A stretch of 38,394 bases of DNA. Source: Paracoccus spongiarum (GTDB lineage Bacteria > Pseudomonadota > Alphaproteobacteria > Rhodobacterales > Rhodobacteraceae). This document shows, in pieces, positions 7,848-16,606 of the stretch. The DNA lies in the NCBI RefSeq assembly GCF_030732095.1, contig NZ_JAVAMQ010000024.1, positions 1-38,394 on the forward strand, given 5' to 3'. Numbering within the stretch: the first letter of the stretch is position 1; every line of letters starts with the position of its first letter. Under the pieces are notes generated by a model. That model made no database searches, had not been told where the DNA came from, and was given only the letters and a program-made list of their open reading frames with translations. A program made the translations under genes and the position numbers.

Positions 7848-8321
7848 ATGGAGGAGCTTGCCGGCCTTCTCGCGGCGCTGCCGCCAGCGGCTTGGCTGCG
7901 CCGGTCGGTGGCCGCCTATGTGCTGGTCAATACGCTGCATATCCTGGGGATCGCGCTGCTGCTGGGCGCGATCCTGCCCCTGGACCTGCGCCTCGCGGGG
8001 CTTATCCGCGGGCCCGCGCTGGCCGACCTGGCGCCGTTCCTGTCGCGGCTGGCGGCGGCGGGACTTGCGCTGGCCGTCCTGACGGGGCTGCTGCTGCTGT
8101 CGGTCCGGCCCGGCGAATACCTTGCCAATCCCGCCTTCCGGGCCAAGCTGCTGCTGGTCCTTGCGGCGCTGATCAACATTGCGCTGGTCCATGCCGGGCG
8201 CGGCTGGGAGGCGCTGGCGGCGGGCGCCGCCCCGACAGGGGCGCTGCGGCGGGGCGCCGCGATCTCGGCCGTGCTGTGGCTGGCGGTGCTCCTGGCCGGG
8301 CGGCTGACCGGCTTCCTGTGA
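7848..8321 (+). CDS. Small polytopic membrane protein (possibly DUF6644-type)
   Basis: 157 residues with about four hydrophobic segments (roughly residues 20-45, 58-83, 98-118 and 135-155). The motif AYVLVNTLHILGIALLLGAILPLDLRL places a histidine within the first span. Proteins of this size and pattern often sit next to DUF6152 genes, and I tentatively link it to the DUF6644 group, but this is from memory of the pattern only. It starts three bases after the DUF6152 stop, so the two are probably co-transcribed and may act together at the inner membrane. The role is unknown. Confidence 0.7.
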   Translation: MEELAGLLAALPPAAWLRRSVAAYVLVNTLHILGIALLLGAILPLDLRLAGLIRGPALADLAPFLSRLAAAGLALAVLTGLLLLSVRPGEYLANPAFRAKLLLVLAALINIALVHAGRGWEALAAGAAPTGALRRGAAISAVLWLAVLLAGRLTGFL

Positions 8322-8365
8322 CGCCGCCCCTTTCCAACCGCCCCGGCAGGCACTAGCTTGCCGCC

Positions 8366-8998
8366 ATGCGCTGGACCGTCCCCAACATCCTGACCCTTCT
8401 GCGGCTGATCGCGGCGCCCGGCGTGCCGCTGATGTTCCTGTATTTCCAGCGGCCCTGGGCCGACTGGGCGGCGCTTGCGCTGTTCCTGCTGGCCGCGATC
8501 ACGGACTGGTTCGACGGCTATCTGGCCCGCGCCTGGCAGCAGGAAAGCCGCTTTGGCGCCGCCATGGACCCGATCGCGGACAAGGCGATGGTGGTGATCG
8601 CGATCGTTGTCATCACCGGCTATTCGGGCATGAACCCCTGGCTGATCCTGCCCGCCGCGGTGATCCTGTTCCGCGAGGTCTTCGTGTCGGGGCTGCGGGA
8701 GTTCCTTGGCCCCAACGCCCAGCTGCTGAAGGTCACCCGGCTGGCCAAGTGGAAGACCACCTTCCAGATGGTCGCCATCTCGGTGCTGTTCCTCGGCACC
8801 GGGCTGACCTATGTCGAGACCGGCAGCCCGCCCCTGGTGGGCGAGACCGAACTGCCCTGGTCCGACAGCTGGGCCGATCTGGCGACCCAGGCGGGGCTGG
8901 CGCTGATCTGGGTCGCGGCGGCGCTGACCGGCTGGACGGGCTGGGATTATTTCGTCAAGGCGCTGCCCTATCTGCGAGAGCCCGAGCATGACCGTTGA
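8366..8998 (+). CDS. pgsA: CDP-diacylglycerol-glycerol-3-phosphate 3-phosphatidyltransferase
   Basis: Makes phosphatidylglycerol-phosphate from CDP-diacylglycerol and glycerol-3-phosphate, the committed step to phosphatidylglycerol and cardiolipin, in the inner membrane. The CDP-alcohol phosphotransferase signature is complete: Asp47, Asp50-Gly51, Ala54-Arg55, Gly64, Asp68 and Asp72 (ITDWFDGYLAR ... RFGAAMDPIADK). The 210 residues carry several membrane helices. The opening WTVPNILTLLRL is typical of PgsA, which supports the start. The stop overlaps moaD by 11 bases; the pgsA-moaD-moaE order near uvrC is common in Rhodobacterales. Confidence 0.95.
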   Translation: MRWTVPNILTLLRLIAAPGVPLMFLYFQRPWADWAALALFLLAAITDWFDGYLARAWQQESRFGAAMDPIADKAMVVIAIVVITGYSGMNPWLILPAAVILFREVFVSGLREFLGPNAQLLKVTRLAKWKTTFQMVAISVLFLGTGLTYVETGSPPLVGETELPWSDSWADLATQAGLALIWVAAALTGWTGWDYFVKALPYLREPEHDR

Positions 8999-9239
8999 TG
9001 TCCTCTATTTCGCCTGGCTGCGCGAACGTATCGGCCAGCCCTCGGAACGCGTCGAGACCGAGGCCGCGACGGTGCGGGAACTGGTGGCGGAACTGGCCGC
9101 CCGCGACGCCTGGCATGCGGCGGCCTTTGCCGACATGACGGCGGTGCGCTGCGCCGTGGACCAGGAACTGGCCGATCTCGACGCGCCGCTGGCGGGCGCG
9201 CGCGAGGTGGCGTTCTTTCCGCCGATGACCGGGGGCTAG
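8988..9239 (+). CDS. moaD: Molybdopterin synthase sulfur carrier subunit
   Basis: MoaD is the ubiquitin-like carrier whose C-terminal Gly-Gly is thiocarboxylated and gives sulfur to precursor Z in molybdopterin formation. The 83-residue product has the expected length and ends FFPPMTGG with the terminal Gly82-Gly83 exposed. The start overlaps the pgsA stop by 11 bases, indicating translational coupling, and moaE follows four bases later. The core pattern (YFAWLRERIG near the start) matches MoaD. Confidence 0.93.
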   Translation: MTVDVLYFAWLRERIGQPSERVETEAATVRELVAELAARDAWHAAAFADMTAVRCAVDQELADLDAPLAGAREVAFFPPMTGG

Positions 9240-9243
9240 GGCG

Positions 9244-9678
9244 ATGGTCGCCCGCGTGCAGGCCGCGCCCTTCGATCTTGCCGCCGAGCTTGCGGGCTTT
9301 GGCGCGGGCGCCGGCGCGCAGGTGACCTTCACCGGCATCGTGCGCGACGACAGCGGGCGGATGGCCGCGCTGGAGATCGAGCATTATCCGGGCATGACCG
9401 AGGCCGCGCTGACTGCCCATGGCCTCGAGGCCGCGCGCCGTTTCGGGCTGATCGACTGGCGCATCGTCCACCGCCATGGCCGGCTTGAGGTGGGGGCCCA
9501 GATCATGATGGTCGCCACCGCCGCCCGGCATCGCCGGGCCGCCTTCGAGGCCGCCGATTACCTGATGGACTGGCTGAAATCCCGCGCGCCGTTCTGGAAG
9601 CGCGAGATCGGCCATGATGGCAGCGCGCATTGGGTCGAGGCGAAGGCCAGCGACGAGGCGGCGCTGGACCGGTGGTGA
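9244..9678 (+). CDS. moaE: Molybdopterin synthase catalytic subunit
   Basis: MoaE converts cyclic pyranopterin monophosphate to molybdopterin using sulfur from MoaD. The 144 residues include GIVRDDSGRM (Arg34), the HRHGRLEVGAQIMMV strand, and the active-site segment DYLMDWLKSRAPFWKRE, with Lys112 and Lys119 in the positions of the catalytic lysines of the family. The gene directly follows moaD and shares a GTGA overlap with the next gene. The dedicated pair implies molybdoenzymes in the cell, none of which are in this window. Confidence 0.95.
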   Translation: MVARVQAAPFDLAAELAGFGAGAGAQVTFTGIVRDDSGRMAALEIEHYPGMTEAALTAHGLEAARRFGLIDWRIVHRHGRLEVGAQIMMVATAARHRRAAFEAADYLMDWLKSRAPFWKREIGHDGSAHWVEAKASDEAALDRW

Positions 9679-10196
9679 TCCGCCCCGAGCCGCGCAGCCT
9701 GCTGCGCCGCTGGTCCGAACCGCTGCTTGCCGTCGCGACGGCGGCAGCGGGGCTGTGGCTGGCCCTGCGCGGCGGCTGGTTCCTGGCCCTGCTGGGCGGT
9801 CTGGCCATGCTGGTCGGGGCGGCGCTGCTGCTGGGGGCCTGGCAACGGCTGCCCTTTCGCCGCGCGATCGGCGCGGCCGGCGTCGTCGAGGTGGTCGAGG
9901 GGGCAATCCGCTTCTACGCGCCCACCGGCCTGGGCGGCGAGATCGCGCTGCGCGACCTGTCCGAGATCCGTCTGCTGCGGCTGCGCGGGCATGGCCACTG
10001 GCGGCTGCGCAGCGCCGATGGCCAGGCGTTGCTGGTCCCGGTCGATGCGGCCGGCGCCGAGGCGCTGGCGGACGCCTTCACCGCCTTGCCGGGGATCGAC
10101 ATGGGCGCCGTCTCGGGCGCGCTGGCACGGGTTGCGGGCCAGGCCGACGCGGTGCGCACCGTTTGGCGGAGGCCGGACCGAGTCGGGTTGACTTAG
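9675..10196 (+). CDS. Membrane protein of unknown function downstream of moaE
   Basis: 173 residues from a GTG that overlaps the moaE stop (GTGA). Two hydrophobic spans (roughly residues 16-50, separated by a short turn) are followed by a soluble C-terminal domain of about 110 residues (ALRDLSEIRLLRLRG, DGQALLVPVDAAG) that is probably cytoplasmic. The layout suggests a tail that packs at the membrane. I do not recognise a named family; such a gene is common after moaE in this bacterial group. Its position suggests co-expression with pgsA and moaDE, not necessarily a shared pathway. Confidence 0.7.
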   Translation: MIRPEPRSLLRRWSEPLLAVATAAAGLWLALRGGWFLALLGGLAMLVGAALLLGAWQRLPFRRAIGAAGVVEVVEGAIRFYAPTGLGGEIALRDLSEIRLLRLRGHGHWRLRSADGQALLVPVDAAGAEALADAFTALPGIDMGAVSGALARVAGQADAVRTVWRRPDRVGLT

Positions 10197-10250
10197 CCTG
10201 CCGGCCTTGCCACCTCTGACCGACCGGAACTCCGCGAAAGGCCCCGTCCC

Positions 10251-11621
10251 ATGTCCATTCCCCAGCAGGGCGGCGGCCCCGTCGACAGCCGCGACCAGCT
10301 TGTCGCCTATATCGCCTCGGGCGAGAAGCCGCGCGATGCCTGGCGGATTGGCACCGAGCATGAGAAATTCGGCTATTGCAAGCCGCAGAAGCTGCCCTTG
10401 CCCTATGCCGGCGACTGTTCGATCCAGGCGATGCTGACCGGGTTGCAGGAACGCTTTGGCTGGCAGCCGGTGCTGGAACAGGGCAACATCATCGGGCTGG
10501 AGCGCGACGGCGCCAATATCAGCCTCGAACCGGGCGGCCAGCTGGAACTGTCGGGGGCGCCGCTGGAGACGATCCACCAGACCTGCGACGAGGTCAACCA
10601 GCATCTGGCCGAGGTGAAGGAGGTCGCCGACCGGATCGGCGCGGGCTTCATCGGCCTTGGGGCAGCGCCGATCTGGTCGCAGGAGCAGATGCCGATGATG
10701 CCCAAGGGGCGCTACCGGCTGATGACCGATTACATGACCCGCGTCGGCACCCTGGGCCAGCAGATGATGTATCGCACCTGCACGGTGCAGGTGAACCTGG
10801 ATTTCGCATCGGAAGCCGACATGGTGCAGAAGCTGCGCGTGGCGCTGTCGCTGCAGCCGGTGGCGACGGCGCTGTTCGCCAATTCGCCCTTCCTCGATGG
10901 CAGGCCGAACGGCATGAAAAGCTGGCGCGCGCATATCTGGCAGAATCTGGATGCGGCGCGGACCGGGATGCTGCCCTTCGCCTTCGAGGACGGTTTCGGC
11001 TATGAGCGCTGGGTCGATTACGTCCTCGATGTGCCGATGTATTTCGTCTATCGCGACGGCGTGTATCTGGATGCCCTCGGGCAGTCGTTCCGGGATTTCC
11101 TGAAGGGCGAGTTGCCGGCCCTTCCGGGCGAGATTCCGACCCTGTCGGACTGGGCCGACCACCTGACGACGGTGTTCCCCGAGGCGCGGGTCAAGAAATT
11201 CATCGAGATGCGCGGCGCCGATGGCGGGCCGTGGCGCAGGCTCTGCGCGCTGCCGGCGTTGTGGGTTGGGCTGACCTATGACCAGGAGGCGCTGGATGCC
11301 GCCTGGGACCTGGTGAAGGGCTGGGATCACGAGACGCGCGAAGGGCTGCGGGTCGCCGCCGGCCGCGATGCGCTGCAGGGCGAGGCGAACGGGGTGCGGC
11401 TGCACGATCTGGCGCGCGAGGTCCTGGCGATTGCCGAGAAGGGGTTGAAGAACCGCGCCCGCAGCGGGGCCGGCGGTCTGGTTCCCGACGAGACGCATTT
11501 CCTGAACGCGCTGAAGGAAAGCGTCGAGACCGGGCGGGTGCCGGCAGACGAGCTGCTCGCCCGCTATCACGGCGACTGGCAGGGCGACCTGTCGCGGATC
11601 TACGCCGAATGTTCGTATTGA
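10251..11621 (+). CDS. gshA: Glutamate-cysteine ligase, plant/proteobacterial type
   Basis: Catalyses the ATP-dependent joining of glutamate and cysteine, the first and rate-limiting step of glutathione synthesis. The 456 residues carry the class features RIGTEHEKFGY (about residues 32-42), LEPGGQLELSGAP, and RTCTVQVNLDF, characteristic of the plant-like enzyme found in alphaproteobacteria rather than the E. coli type. The plant enzymes are regulated by an intersubunit disulfide; whether that holds here is not evident. The start MSIPQQGGG is supported by the spacing to the first motif. Glutathione supply fits with the two glutathione S-transferases at 23-24.7 kb. A strong hairpin follows the stop. 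Confidence 0.95.
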   Translation: MSIPQQGGGPVDSRDQLVAYIASGEKPRDAWRIGTEHEKFGYCKPQKLPLPYAGDCSIQAMLTGLQERFGWQPVLEQGNIIGLERDGANISLEPGGQLELSGAPLETIHQTCDEVNQHLAEVKEVADRIGAGFIGLGAAPIWSQEQMPMMPKGRYRLMTDYMTRVGTLGQQMMYRTCTVQVNLDFASEADMVQKLRVALSLQPVATALFANSPFLDGRPNGMKSWRAHIWQNLDAARTGMLPFAFEDGFGYERWVDYVLDVPMYFVYRDGVYLDALGQSFRDFLKGELPALPGEIPTLSDWADHLTTVFPEARVKKFIEMRGADGGPWRRLCALPALWVGLTYDQEALDAAWDLVKGWDHETREGLRVAAGRDALQGEANGVRLHDLAREVLAIAEKGLKNRARSGAGGLVPDETHFLNALKESVETGRVPADELLARYHGDWQGDLSRIYAECSY

Positions 11622-11637
11622 CGGTCTCCCGCGACGG

Positions 11638-11660
11638 CGGGGGGCCTGCGCGGCCCCCCG
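11638..11660 (+). terminator. Strong GC hairpin after gshA
   Basis: A 9-bp perfect stem (CGGGGGGCC with GGCCCCCCG) around TGCGC starts 17 bases after the gshA stop. No T-run follows. It is the best terminator candidate for gshA. Confidence 0.5.
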
Positions 11661-11670
11661 CACCCCCCTG

Positions 11671-11694
11671 CGGGATATTTGCGCCAAGGCAAAG
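11671..11694 (+). repeat. Intergenic repeat with GGGATATTTG core, copy 1
   Basis: Contains GGGATATTTGCGCCAAGG. The core GGGATATTTG and the following GC..AG pattern recur in inverted orientation at 20164-20195. AT-rich cores like this in otherwise GC-rich intergenic spacers are common in Rhodobacterales genomes. Function unknown. Confidence 0.45.
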
Positions 11695-11793
11695 GCAGGT
11701 CGTGCCGCGCATGCACGAGAAGGTGAGCGGCGCGGCGATTGAAGCCGGCGGCCGGGGATGGCACCTGCGGCGCAGGCAAGGCGAGGTGTTGGA

Positions 11794-12177
11794 ATGGGAC
11801 GGACGGATCCGATGATCTGGGTGCAGCGGCTGGTCGCGGGCGTGTTCCTGGTCGGGCTGGCGGCGCTGGTGATGGCGGTGGTCGGGCTGTTGCGGATGTC
11901 CGAGGGCGTGCCGCCGCTGCCGGTCTATGCGGGCGTCGTCGGGATTGCGGCGCTGATCCTGCTGGCCGGGGCCTGCCTCGCGCTGATCTCGATCGCGCTG
12001 TCGGCGCGGCGTGGGGCCGAGGCGCTGGCGCGGCTGGCCGGGCAGGGCGGCGCGGCGCAGCGCGGGGTCGCGGCGGCGGCATCGCGCGAGGCGCCGAAGG
12101 AGGCGATGGCCGCCGTGCCGGTCGCCCCGGCGCGGCCGCTGCGGGCGCCGGGTCGTGGCCTCGTGGCGGAACGCTGA
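11794..12177 (+). CDS. Small two-span membrane protein of unknown function
   Basis: 127 residues with two hydrophobic segments (about residues 11-31 and 42-66, including GVFLVGLAALVMAVVGLL and GIAALILLAGACLALISIAL), then an Ala/Arg-rich, probably disordered tail. The ATG at 11794 is chosen for a GCGAGG ribosome site seven bases upstream; the ATG at 11812 (MIWVQRL) is an alternative. It ends one base before the convergent plsY. I do not recognise a family. Codon pattern and membrane spans support a real gene, but the tail could be over-called. Confidence 0.6.
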   Translation: MGRTDPMIWVQRLVAGVFLVGLAALVMAVVGLLRMSEGVPPLPVYAGVVGIAALILLAGACLALISIALSARRGAEALARLAGQGGAAQRGVAAAASREAPKEAMAAVPVAPARPLRAPGRGLVAER

Positions 12178-12178
12178 C

Positions 12179-12763
12179 CTAGCCCTTCCTGCCGATCCGG
12201 GGTTCCGTGCCGGCGCGCAGCCGGGCGATGTTGGCGCGGTGGCGCAGGAAGATCAGCGCCGCCATGGACAGGCAGACGAGGATCAGGTCGCTGCGGCCGA
12301 AGGTCCAGGCCAGGATCGGGGCGAGCGCCGCCGCCGTGAGCGCGCTGAGGCTGCTGATCCGCAGGCTTGCCGCCATCAGCGCCCAGGTCGCGCAGGCCGC
12401 CAGCCCGAGCGGCCAGTGCAGCGCGATCAGCGTGCCGAGGAAGGTCGCGACCCCCTTGCCGCCGCGAAAGCCCAGCCAGACCGGGAAGCAATGGCCGAGG
12501 AAGGCCGCGCCGCCGGCGAGGATCGCTGCGGTCTCGCCGCCGAACTGCCGCGCCAGAAGGACCGCGATGGCACCCTTGCCGGAATCCAGCAGCAGCGTGG
12601 CGAGCGCGGCAGGCCTGTTGCCGGTCCGCAGCACGTTGGTCGCGCCGATATTGCCCGATCCGATCTTGCGCAGGTCCCCGAGGCCGAGGGCGCGGGCGAT
12701 GACGAGACCGAAGGGGATCGAGCCCAGAAGATAGCCCAGCAGGGCCCAGGCAAGCGGCATCAT
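12179..12763 (-). CDS. plsY: Acyl-phosphate-glycerol-3-phosphate acyltransferase
   Basis: PlsY transfers the acyl group from acyl-phosphate to glycerol-3-phosphate, making lysophosphatidic acid at the inner membrane. The 194 residues show the PlsY signatures GYLLGSIPFGLV, GSGNIGATNVLR, and GHCFPVWLGFRGGKGVAT, with several hydrophobic spans. The start at 12763 overlaps the stop of the upstream pyrimidine gene (ATGA); a second ATG lies at 12760. A pyrB, pyrC-like, plsY order is conserved in related bacteria. Confidence 0.95.
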   Translation of the reverse strand: MMPLAWALLGYLLGSIPFGLVIARALGLGDLRKIGSGNIGATNVLRTGNRPAALATLLLDSGKGAIAVLLARQFGGETAAILAGGAAFLGHCFPVWLGFRGGKGVATFLGTLIALHWPLGLAACATWALMAASLRISSLSALTAAALAPILAWTFGRSDLILVCLSMAALIFLRHRANIARLRAGTEPRIGRKG

Positions 12764-14043
12764 GGCGACTCTCCGAACACGCGGCGGCCGCCGACCCAGG
12801 TGCCGGACACGCGGCCCTCCATCCGGGCGCCGTCGAAGGGGGTGTTCTTCGATTTCGACAGCAGCCTGAACCGGTCCAGCACGAAGGGCGCGTCGGGATC
12901 GAAGAGGACCAGATCGGCGGGTGCGCCCTGTGCCAGCCGCCCGCCCGCCAGCCCCAGCCGCCGCGCCGGGTTCAGAGACATTGCCCGCCACAGCTGCGGC
13001 AGCGACAGCCCGCCCTGATGGTAAAGCCGCATGGCGGCCGGCAGCAGCGTCTGCAACCCCACCGCGCCGGGGGCGGCGGCCTCGAAGGGCAGGCGCTTGG
13101 ATTCCTCGTCCTGCGGCGTGTGAAAGCTGGCGATCACGTCGATCGCGCCCTCGGCGACGGCCTGGACCATCGCCTGGCGGTCGTCCTCGGAGCGCAGGGG
13201 CGGGGTGAAGCGGAAGAAGGTCCGATAGTCGCCGACGTCGAATTCGTTCAGCGTCAGGTGGTGGATCGAGATGCCGGCGGTCACGTCAAGACCCGCCTCG
13301 CGCGCCCGGCGCAGCGGCGGAAGGGCGGCGGCCAGCGTGATCTGGTCGGCATGCCAGCGGCAGCCGGTCATTGCCACCAGCGCCAGGTCGCGATCCAGCC
13401 CCATAATTTCGGCAACGGGCGACACGGCCGGAATGCCATAGAGCGAGGCGAACTTGCCGCTGGTCGCGGCCGCGCCGGCGGAGAGGTCAGGTTGCTGCGG
13501 ATGGCCCATGATCAGCGCGCCGGTGCCGCGCGCGTAGGTCATGCAGCGCGACAGCAGCTTCGCATCGCGCACGACCCGAACGCCATCGGTGAAGGCGGCC
13601 GCGCCGAGATCGGACAGAAAGCCGATCTCGACCATCTCGCGCCCCTCGCGGCCCTTGGTCAGCGCCGCCATGTGGCGGATGTTGACCGGCGCATCTGCGG
13701 CGCGACGGGTCACGAATTCGAGCGATTCCGGCGTGTCGATCGGCGGCGATGTGTCGGGCCGCGCGATGATCGTGGTGACGCCCCCGGCGGCCGCGGCCAG
13801 CCCCGCGCTGCGAAAGCTTTCCTTGTGCCGCTCACCCGGTTCGCCGATCTTCACGCCCCAGTCGACCAGTCCGGGGGCCAGAACGCGCCCGTCGCACTCG
13901 ACGATCCCTGCGCCCTCGGGCGGGGCCTCGGCCGGCGCCCCCCGGCCGGCGATCAGCCCGTCGCGGACGAGCAGCGATCCGGGCGCATCGGTGCCGGCCT
14001 CGGGGTCCACGAGGCGTGCATTGGCAAAAAGCGTCGTTGTCAT
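12760..14043 (-). CDS. pyrC': Non-catalytic dihydroorotase homologue (PyrC', pDHO)
   Basis: 427 residues with the whole type I dihydroorotase frame, but key metal ligands are replaced. The usual DxHxH is DWGVK here (Asp61 kept, histidines changed to Gly63 and Lys65). The catalytic Asp of the DHAPH-type motif is Phe307 (SFHTPQ). Other conserved residues remain, such as Asp153, His181 and His261/262. In Pseudomonas-type class A aspartate transcarbamoylases an inactive PyrC' is a structural subunit needed to assemble the dodecamer. The ATGA overlap with pyrB makes the same role the best reading. An active dihydroorotase must then be encoded elsewhere in the genome. Confidence 0.9.
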   Translation of the reverse strand: MTTTLFANARLVDPEAGTDAPGSLLVRDGLIAGRGAPAEAPPEGAGIVECDGRVLAPGLVDWGVKIGEPGERHKESFRSAGLAAAAGGVTTIIARPDTSPPIDTPESLEFVTRRAADAPVNIRHMAALTKGREGREMVEIGFLSDLGAAAFTDGVRVVRDAKLLSRCMTYARGTGALIMGHPQQPDLSAGAAATSGKFASLYGIPAVSPVAEIMGLDRDLALVAMTGCRWHADQITLAAALPPLRRAREAGLDVTAGISIHHLTLNEFDVGDYRTFFRFTPPLRSEDDRQAMVQAVAEGAIDVIASFHTPQDEESKRLPFEAAAPGAVGLQTLLPAAMRLYHQGGLSLPQLWRAMSLNPARRLGLAGGRLAQGAPADLVLFDPDAPFVLDRFRLLSKSKNTPFDGARMEGRVSGTWVGGRRVFGESP

Positions 14044-15002
14044 GCCATCACCCCTGCCGCGGCGCGACCGCGTTCGGCGCGCAGGGTCCGGGCCAGCAGG
14101 TCCAGCGCCGCCATGCGCACGGCGACGCCCATCTCGACCTGGTCCTGAATGACCGAGCGGTTGATGTCGTCGGCGATGGTGCCGTCGATCTCGACCCCGC
14201 GGTTCATCGGCCCCGGATGCATCACGATGGCATCGGGCGCGGCCAGGGCCAGCTTGTCCGCGTCGAGGCCCCATCGGTGGTAGTATTCGCGTTCCGAGGG
14301 GATGAAGCCGCCATCCATGCGCTCGCGCTGAAGCCGCAGCATCATCACCACGTCGGCGCCGCGGAGGCCCTGTCGCATGTCCTCGTAAAGCTCGACCCCC
14401 ATCTCGGCGGCACCGGCCGGCATCAGGGTCGCCGGACCGATCAGGCGGATGCGGTTCTCCATCTTGCCCAGCAGGATCAGGTTCGAGCGCGCGACACGGC
14501 TGTGCGCGATGTCGCCGCAGATGGCGATGGTCAGACGATGCAGCCGCCCCTTGGCCCGGCGGATCGTCAGCGCGTCCAGAAGGGCCTGGGTGGGATGTTC
14601 GTGGCGCCCGTCGCCGGCATTGATGACCGCGCAGTTCACCTTGTCGGCCAGCAGGTTGACCGCGCCCGATTGCGGGTGCCGCACCACCAGCAGGTCGGGC
14701 TGCATCGCGTTCAGCGTCAGCGCGGTGTCGATCAGCGTCTCGCCCTTCTTCACGCTGGACTGGGCGACGGCCATGTTCATCACGTCGGCGCCCAGCCGCT
14801 TGCCCGCCAGTTCGAAGCTGGCCTGGGTGCGGGTCGAATTCTCGAAGAACATGTTGATCTGGGTCATGCCCGCCAGCGCGTCGGAATGTTTGACCGTGCG
14901 GCGGTTCAGTGCGACGTAATCCTCGGCCAGATCCAGCAATGTGGTGATTTCCGCGGGCGCGAGATGGTCGATGCCCAGAAGATGGCGGGCGCGGAAACTC
15001 AT
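14040..15002 (-). CDS. pyrB: Aspartate carbamoyltransferase catalytic subunit
   Basis: Condenses carbamoyl phosphate and aspartate in the committed step of pyrimidine synthesis. The 320 residues contain the carbamoyl-phosphate loop [13 protein letters not shown] (Ser55-Thr56-Arg57-Thr58) and the substrate motif [14 protein letters not shown]. The start at 15002 ([12 protein letters not shown]) is preferred over an upstream ATG at 15062, because it gives the normal N-terminus. No pyrI regulatory subunit is nearby; instead the gene is coupled by ATGA to an inactive dihydroorotase homologue, the hallmark of class A ATCase. Confidence 0.96.
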   Translation of the reverse strand: MSFRARHLLGIDHLAPAEITTLLDLAEDYVALNRRTVKHSDALAGMTQINMFFENSTRTQASFELAGKRLGADVMNMAVAQSSVKKGETLIDTALTLNAMQPDLLVVRHPQSGAVNLLADKVNCAVINAGDGRHEHPTQALLDALTIRRAKGRLHRLTIAICGDIAHSRVARSNLILLGKMENRIRLIGPATLMPAGAAEMGVELYEDMRQGLRGADVVMMLRLQRERMDGGFIPSEREYYHRWGLDADKLALAAPDAIVMHPGPMNRGVEIDGTIADDINRSVIQDQVEMGVAVRMAALDLLARTLRAERGRAAAGVMA

Positions 15003-15190
15003 GGGCGGCCTCTGGCAGGGTCGGGTCGCGTCCTCTATCGCAGATGGCGCAGGGTGCGGCAAGCGGGCAGGGCGGGCGGGCCCTGTGCCTCTGCAGGGGC
15101 GGGATTTTCAATCTGGTCGCGACACAGGTTGCTGCACAGGGTGCAATCGCGACGATTGCCCGGCCGCCCGGGCGCGGGTATGGCAGGGTC

Positions 15191-16564
15191 ATGCTTGGCC
15201 GATACGCCCCCCATGTCGCCGCGACGCTGTCGCTGGGCCTGCCGCTGATCGGCAGCCATCTGGCGCGCATGGCCATCGGGGTCAGCGACACGGTGATGGT
15301 CGGCTGGTACGGGGTCGAGCCGCTGGCCGCGCTGGTCATCGCCACCTCGTTCGTGATCATCCTGTTCTTCCTGGGCATGGGCTTCGGCACCGGGGTGATG
15401 GGGCTGATTGCCACCGCGCTGGCCCGCGGCGACGAGACCGAGGTGCGGCGCGGCACCCGCATGGCCCTGTGGCTGTCGGGGATCTTCTCGATCCTCGTGA
15501 TGCCCCTGATGTGGTGGTCGCAACCGATCCTGCTGGCGCTTGGCCAGACGCCGCTGACGGCAGAGCTGTCGCAGGACTATCTGCGCATCGCCGGCTGGGG
15601 GCTGCTGCCGATGCTGGCCGGGCTGACGCTGAATTCCTATCTGGCCGCGCTGGAGCGGACGCAGGTGGTGATGTGGGTCACCCTGGCCGGGCTGCCGCTG
15701 AACATCGCGCTGAACTGGGTGCTGATCTTCGGCAATCTCGGGGCGCCCGAACTGGGCGTGCGCGGGGCCGCCATTGCCAGCCTGTCGGTCCAGACGGTGC
15801 AGCTTGCGATGCTGGCGGCCTATGCGGGCTGGCTGCCCGAGGCGCGGCGCTTTGCGCTGTTCCAGCGGTTCTGGCGACCCGACTGGCCAGCGTTCCGGGC
15901 GATCTTCCGGCTGGGTCTGCCCATCGGCATCACCATGCTGGCCGAGGGCGGGCTGTTCGTCGCCTCGAACGTGATGATGGGCTGGATCGGCACACAGGAG
16001 CTGGCGGCCCATGGCATCGCGCTGCAGATCGCCTCGATCACCTTCATGGCGCATCTGGGGCTGTCGAATGCGGCGACGGTTCGGGTCGGGCAGGCCAAGG
16101 GCCGCGGTGATGCAGAATGGATGCGCGACGCGGCGGTGACGGTCACCGCCCTGTCGATGGGCTTTGCGATCCTGGCGATGGCGGTCTACCTGATCTTCCC
16201 CGAGGCGTTGGTGATGATGTATCTGGACCCCGCCGATCCGCAGGCGCCTGCCATCGTGGCAATCGGCGCCGGGCTTCTGTTCTATGCGGCGCTGTTCCAG
16301 CTGACCGATGCGCTGCAGGTGGTTGTGCTTGGCCTGCTGCGCGGGGTGCATGACACGCGCGTTCCGATGCTGATCGCCGGCTTCAGCTACTGGGTGGTGG
16401 GAATGCCGGTGGCCTATGGCCTGGCCTTCGTGGCCGGCGTCGGCGCCAGGGGGCTGTGGCTGGGGCTGGTCGTCGGGCTGACGGTTGCGGCGGTCCTGCT
16501 GTTGCTGCGGTTCTGGCGCGGCCATGCGCGCGGGGACTGGACCGCGCCGCATCCGGCAGTCTAA
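15191..16564 (+). CDS. MATE-family multidrug efflux transporter
   Basis: 457 residues with about twelve hydrophobic spans arranged as two six-helix halves, as in NorM-type Na+- or H+-coupled exporters of cationic drugs and dyes. Recognisable stretches are GVSDTVMVGWYGVEPLAAL in the first half and GLSNAATVRVGQAKGRGD in the second. The ATG at 15191 is used because the preceding open codons lack hydrophobic or MATE-like sequence. It lies divergent from pyrB with about 190 bases between the starts. The RAM-domain gene 42 bases downstream may be co-transcribed. Substrate unknown. Confidence 0.93.
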   Translation: MLGRYAPHVAATLSLGLPLIGSHLARMAIGVSDTVMVGWYGVEPLAALVIATSFVIILFFLGMGFGTGVMGLIATALARGDETEVRRGTRMALWLSGIFSILVMPLMWWSQPILLALGQTPLTAELSQDYLRIAGWGLLPMLAGLTLNSYLAALERTQVVMWVTLAGLPLNIALNWVLIFGNLGAPELGVRGAAIASLSVQTVQLAMLAAYAGWLPEARRFALFQRFWRPDWPAFRAIFRLGLPIGITMLAEGGLFVASNVMMGWIGTQELAAHGIALQIASITFMAHLGLSNAATVRVGQAKGRGDAEWMRDAAVTVTALSMGFAILAMAVYLIFPEALVMMYLDPADPQAPAIVAIGAGLLFYAALFQLTDALQVVVLGLLRGVHDTRVPMLIAGFSYWVVGMPVAYGLAFVAGVGARGLWLGLVVGLTVAAVLLLLRFWRGHARGDWTAPHPAV

Positions 16565-16606
16565 CCTCGCCACCGAACGACACCCGCCCGTCCGCAGGAG
16601 GCCCCG

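Noticed and set aside
14044..15462. Extension of the PyrC' reading frame upstream through pyrB
   Set aside because: The open frame continues by chance across pyrB, but homology to dihydroorotase starts at 14043 and pyrB occupies the other frame.
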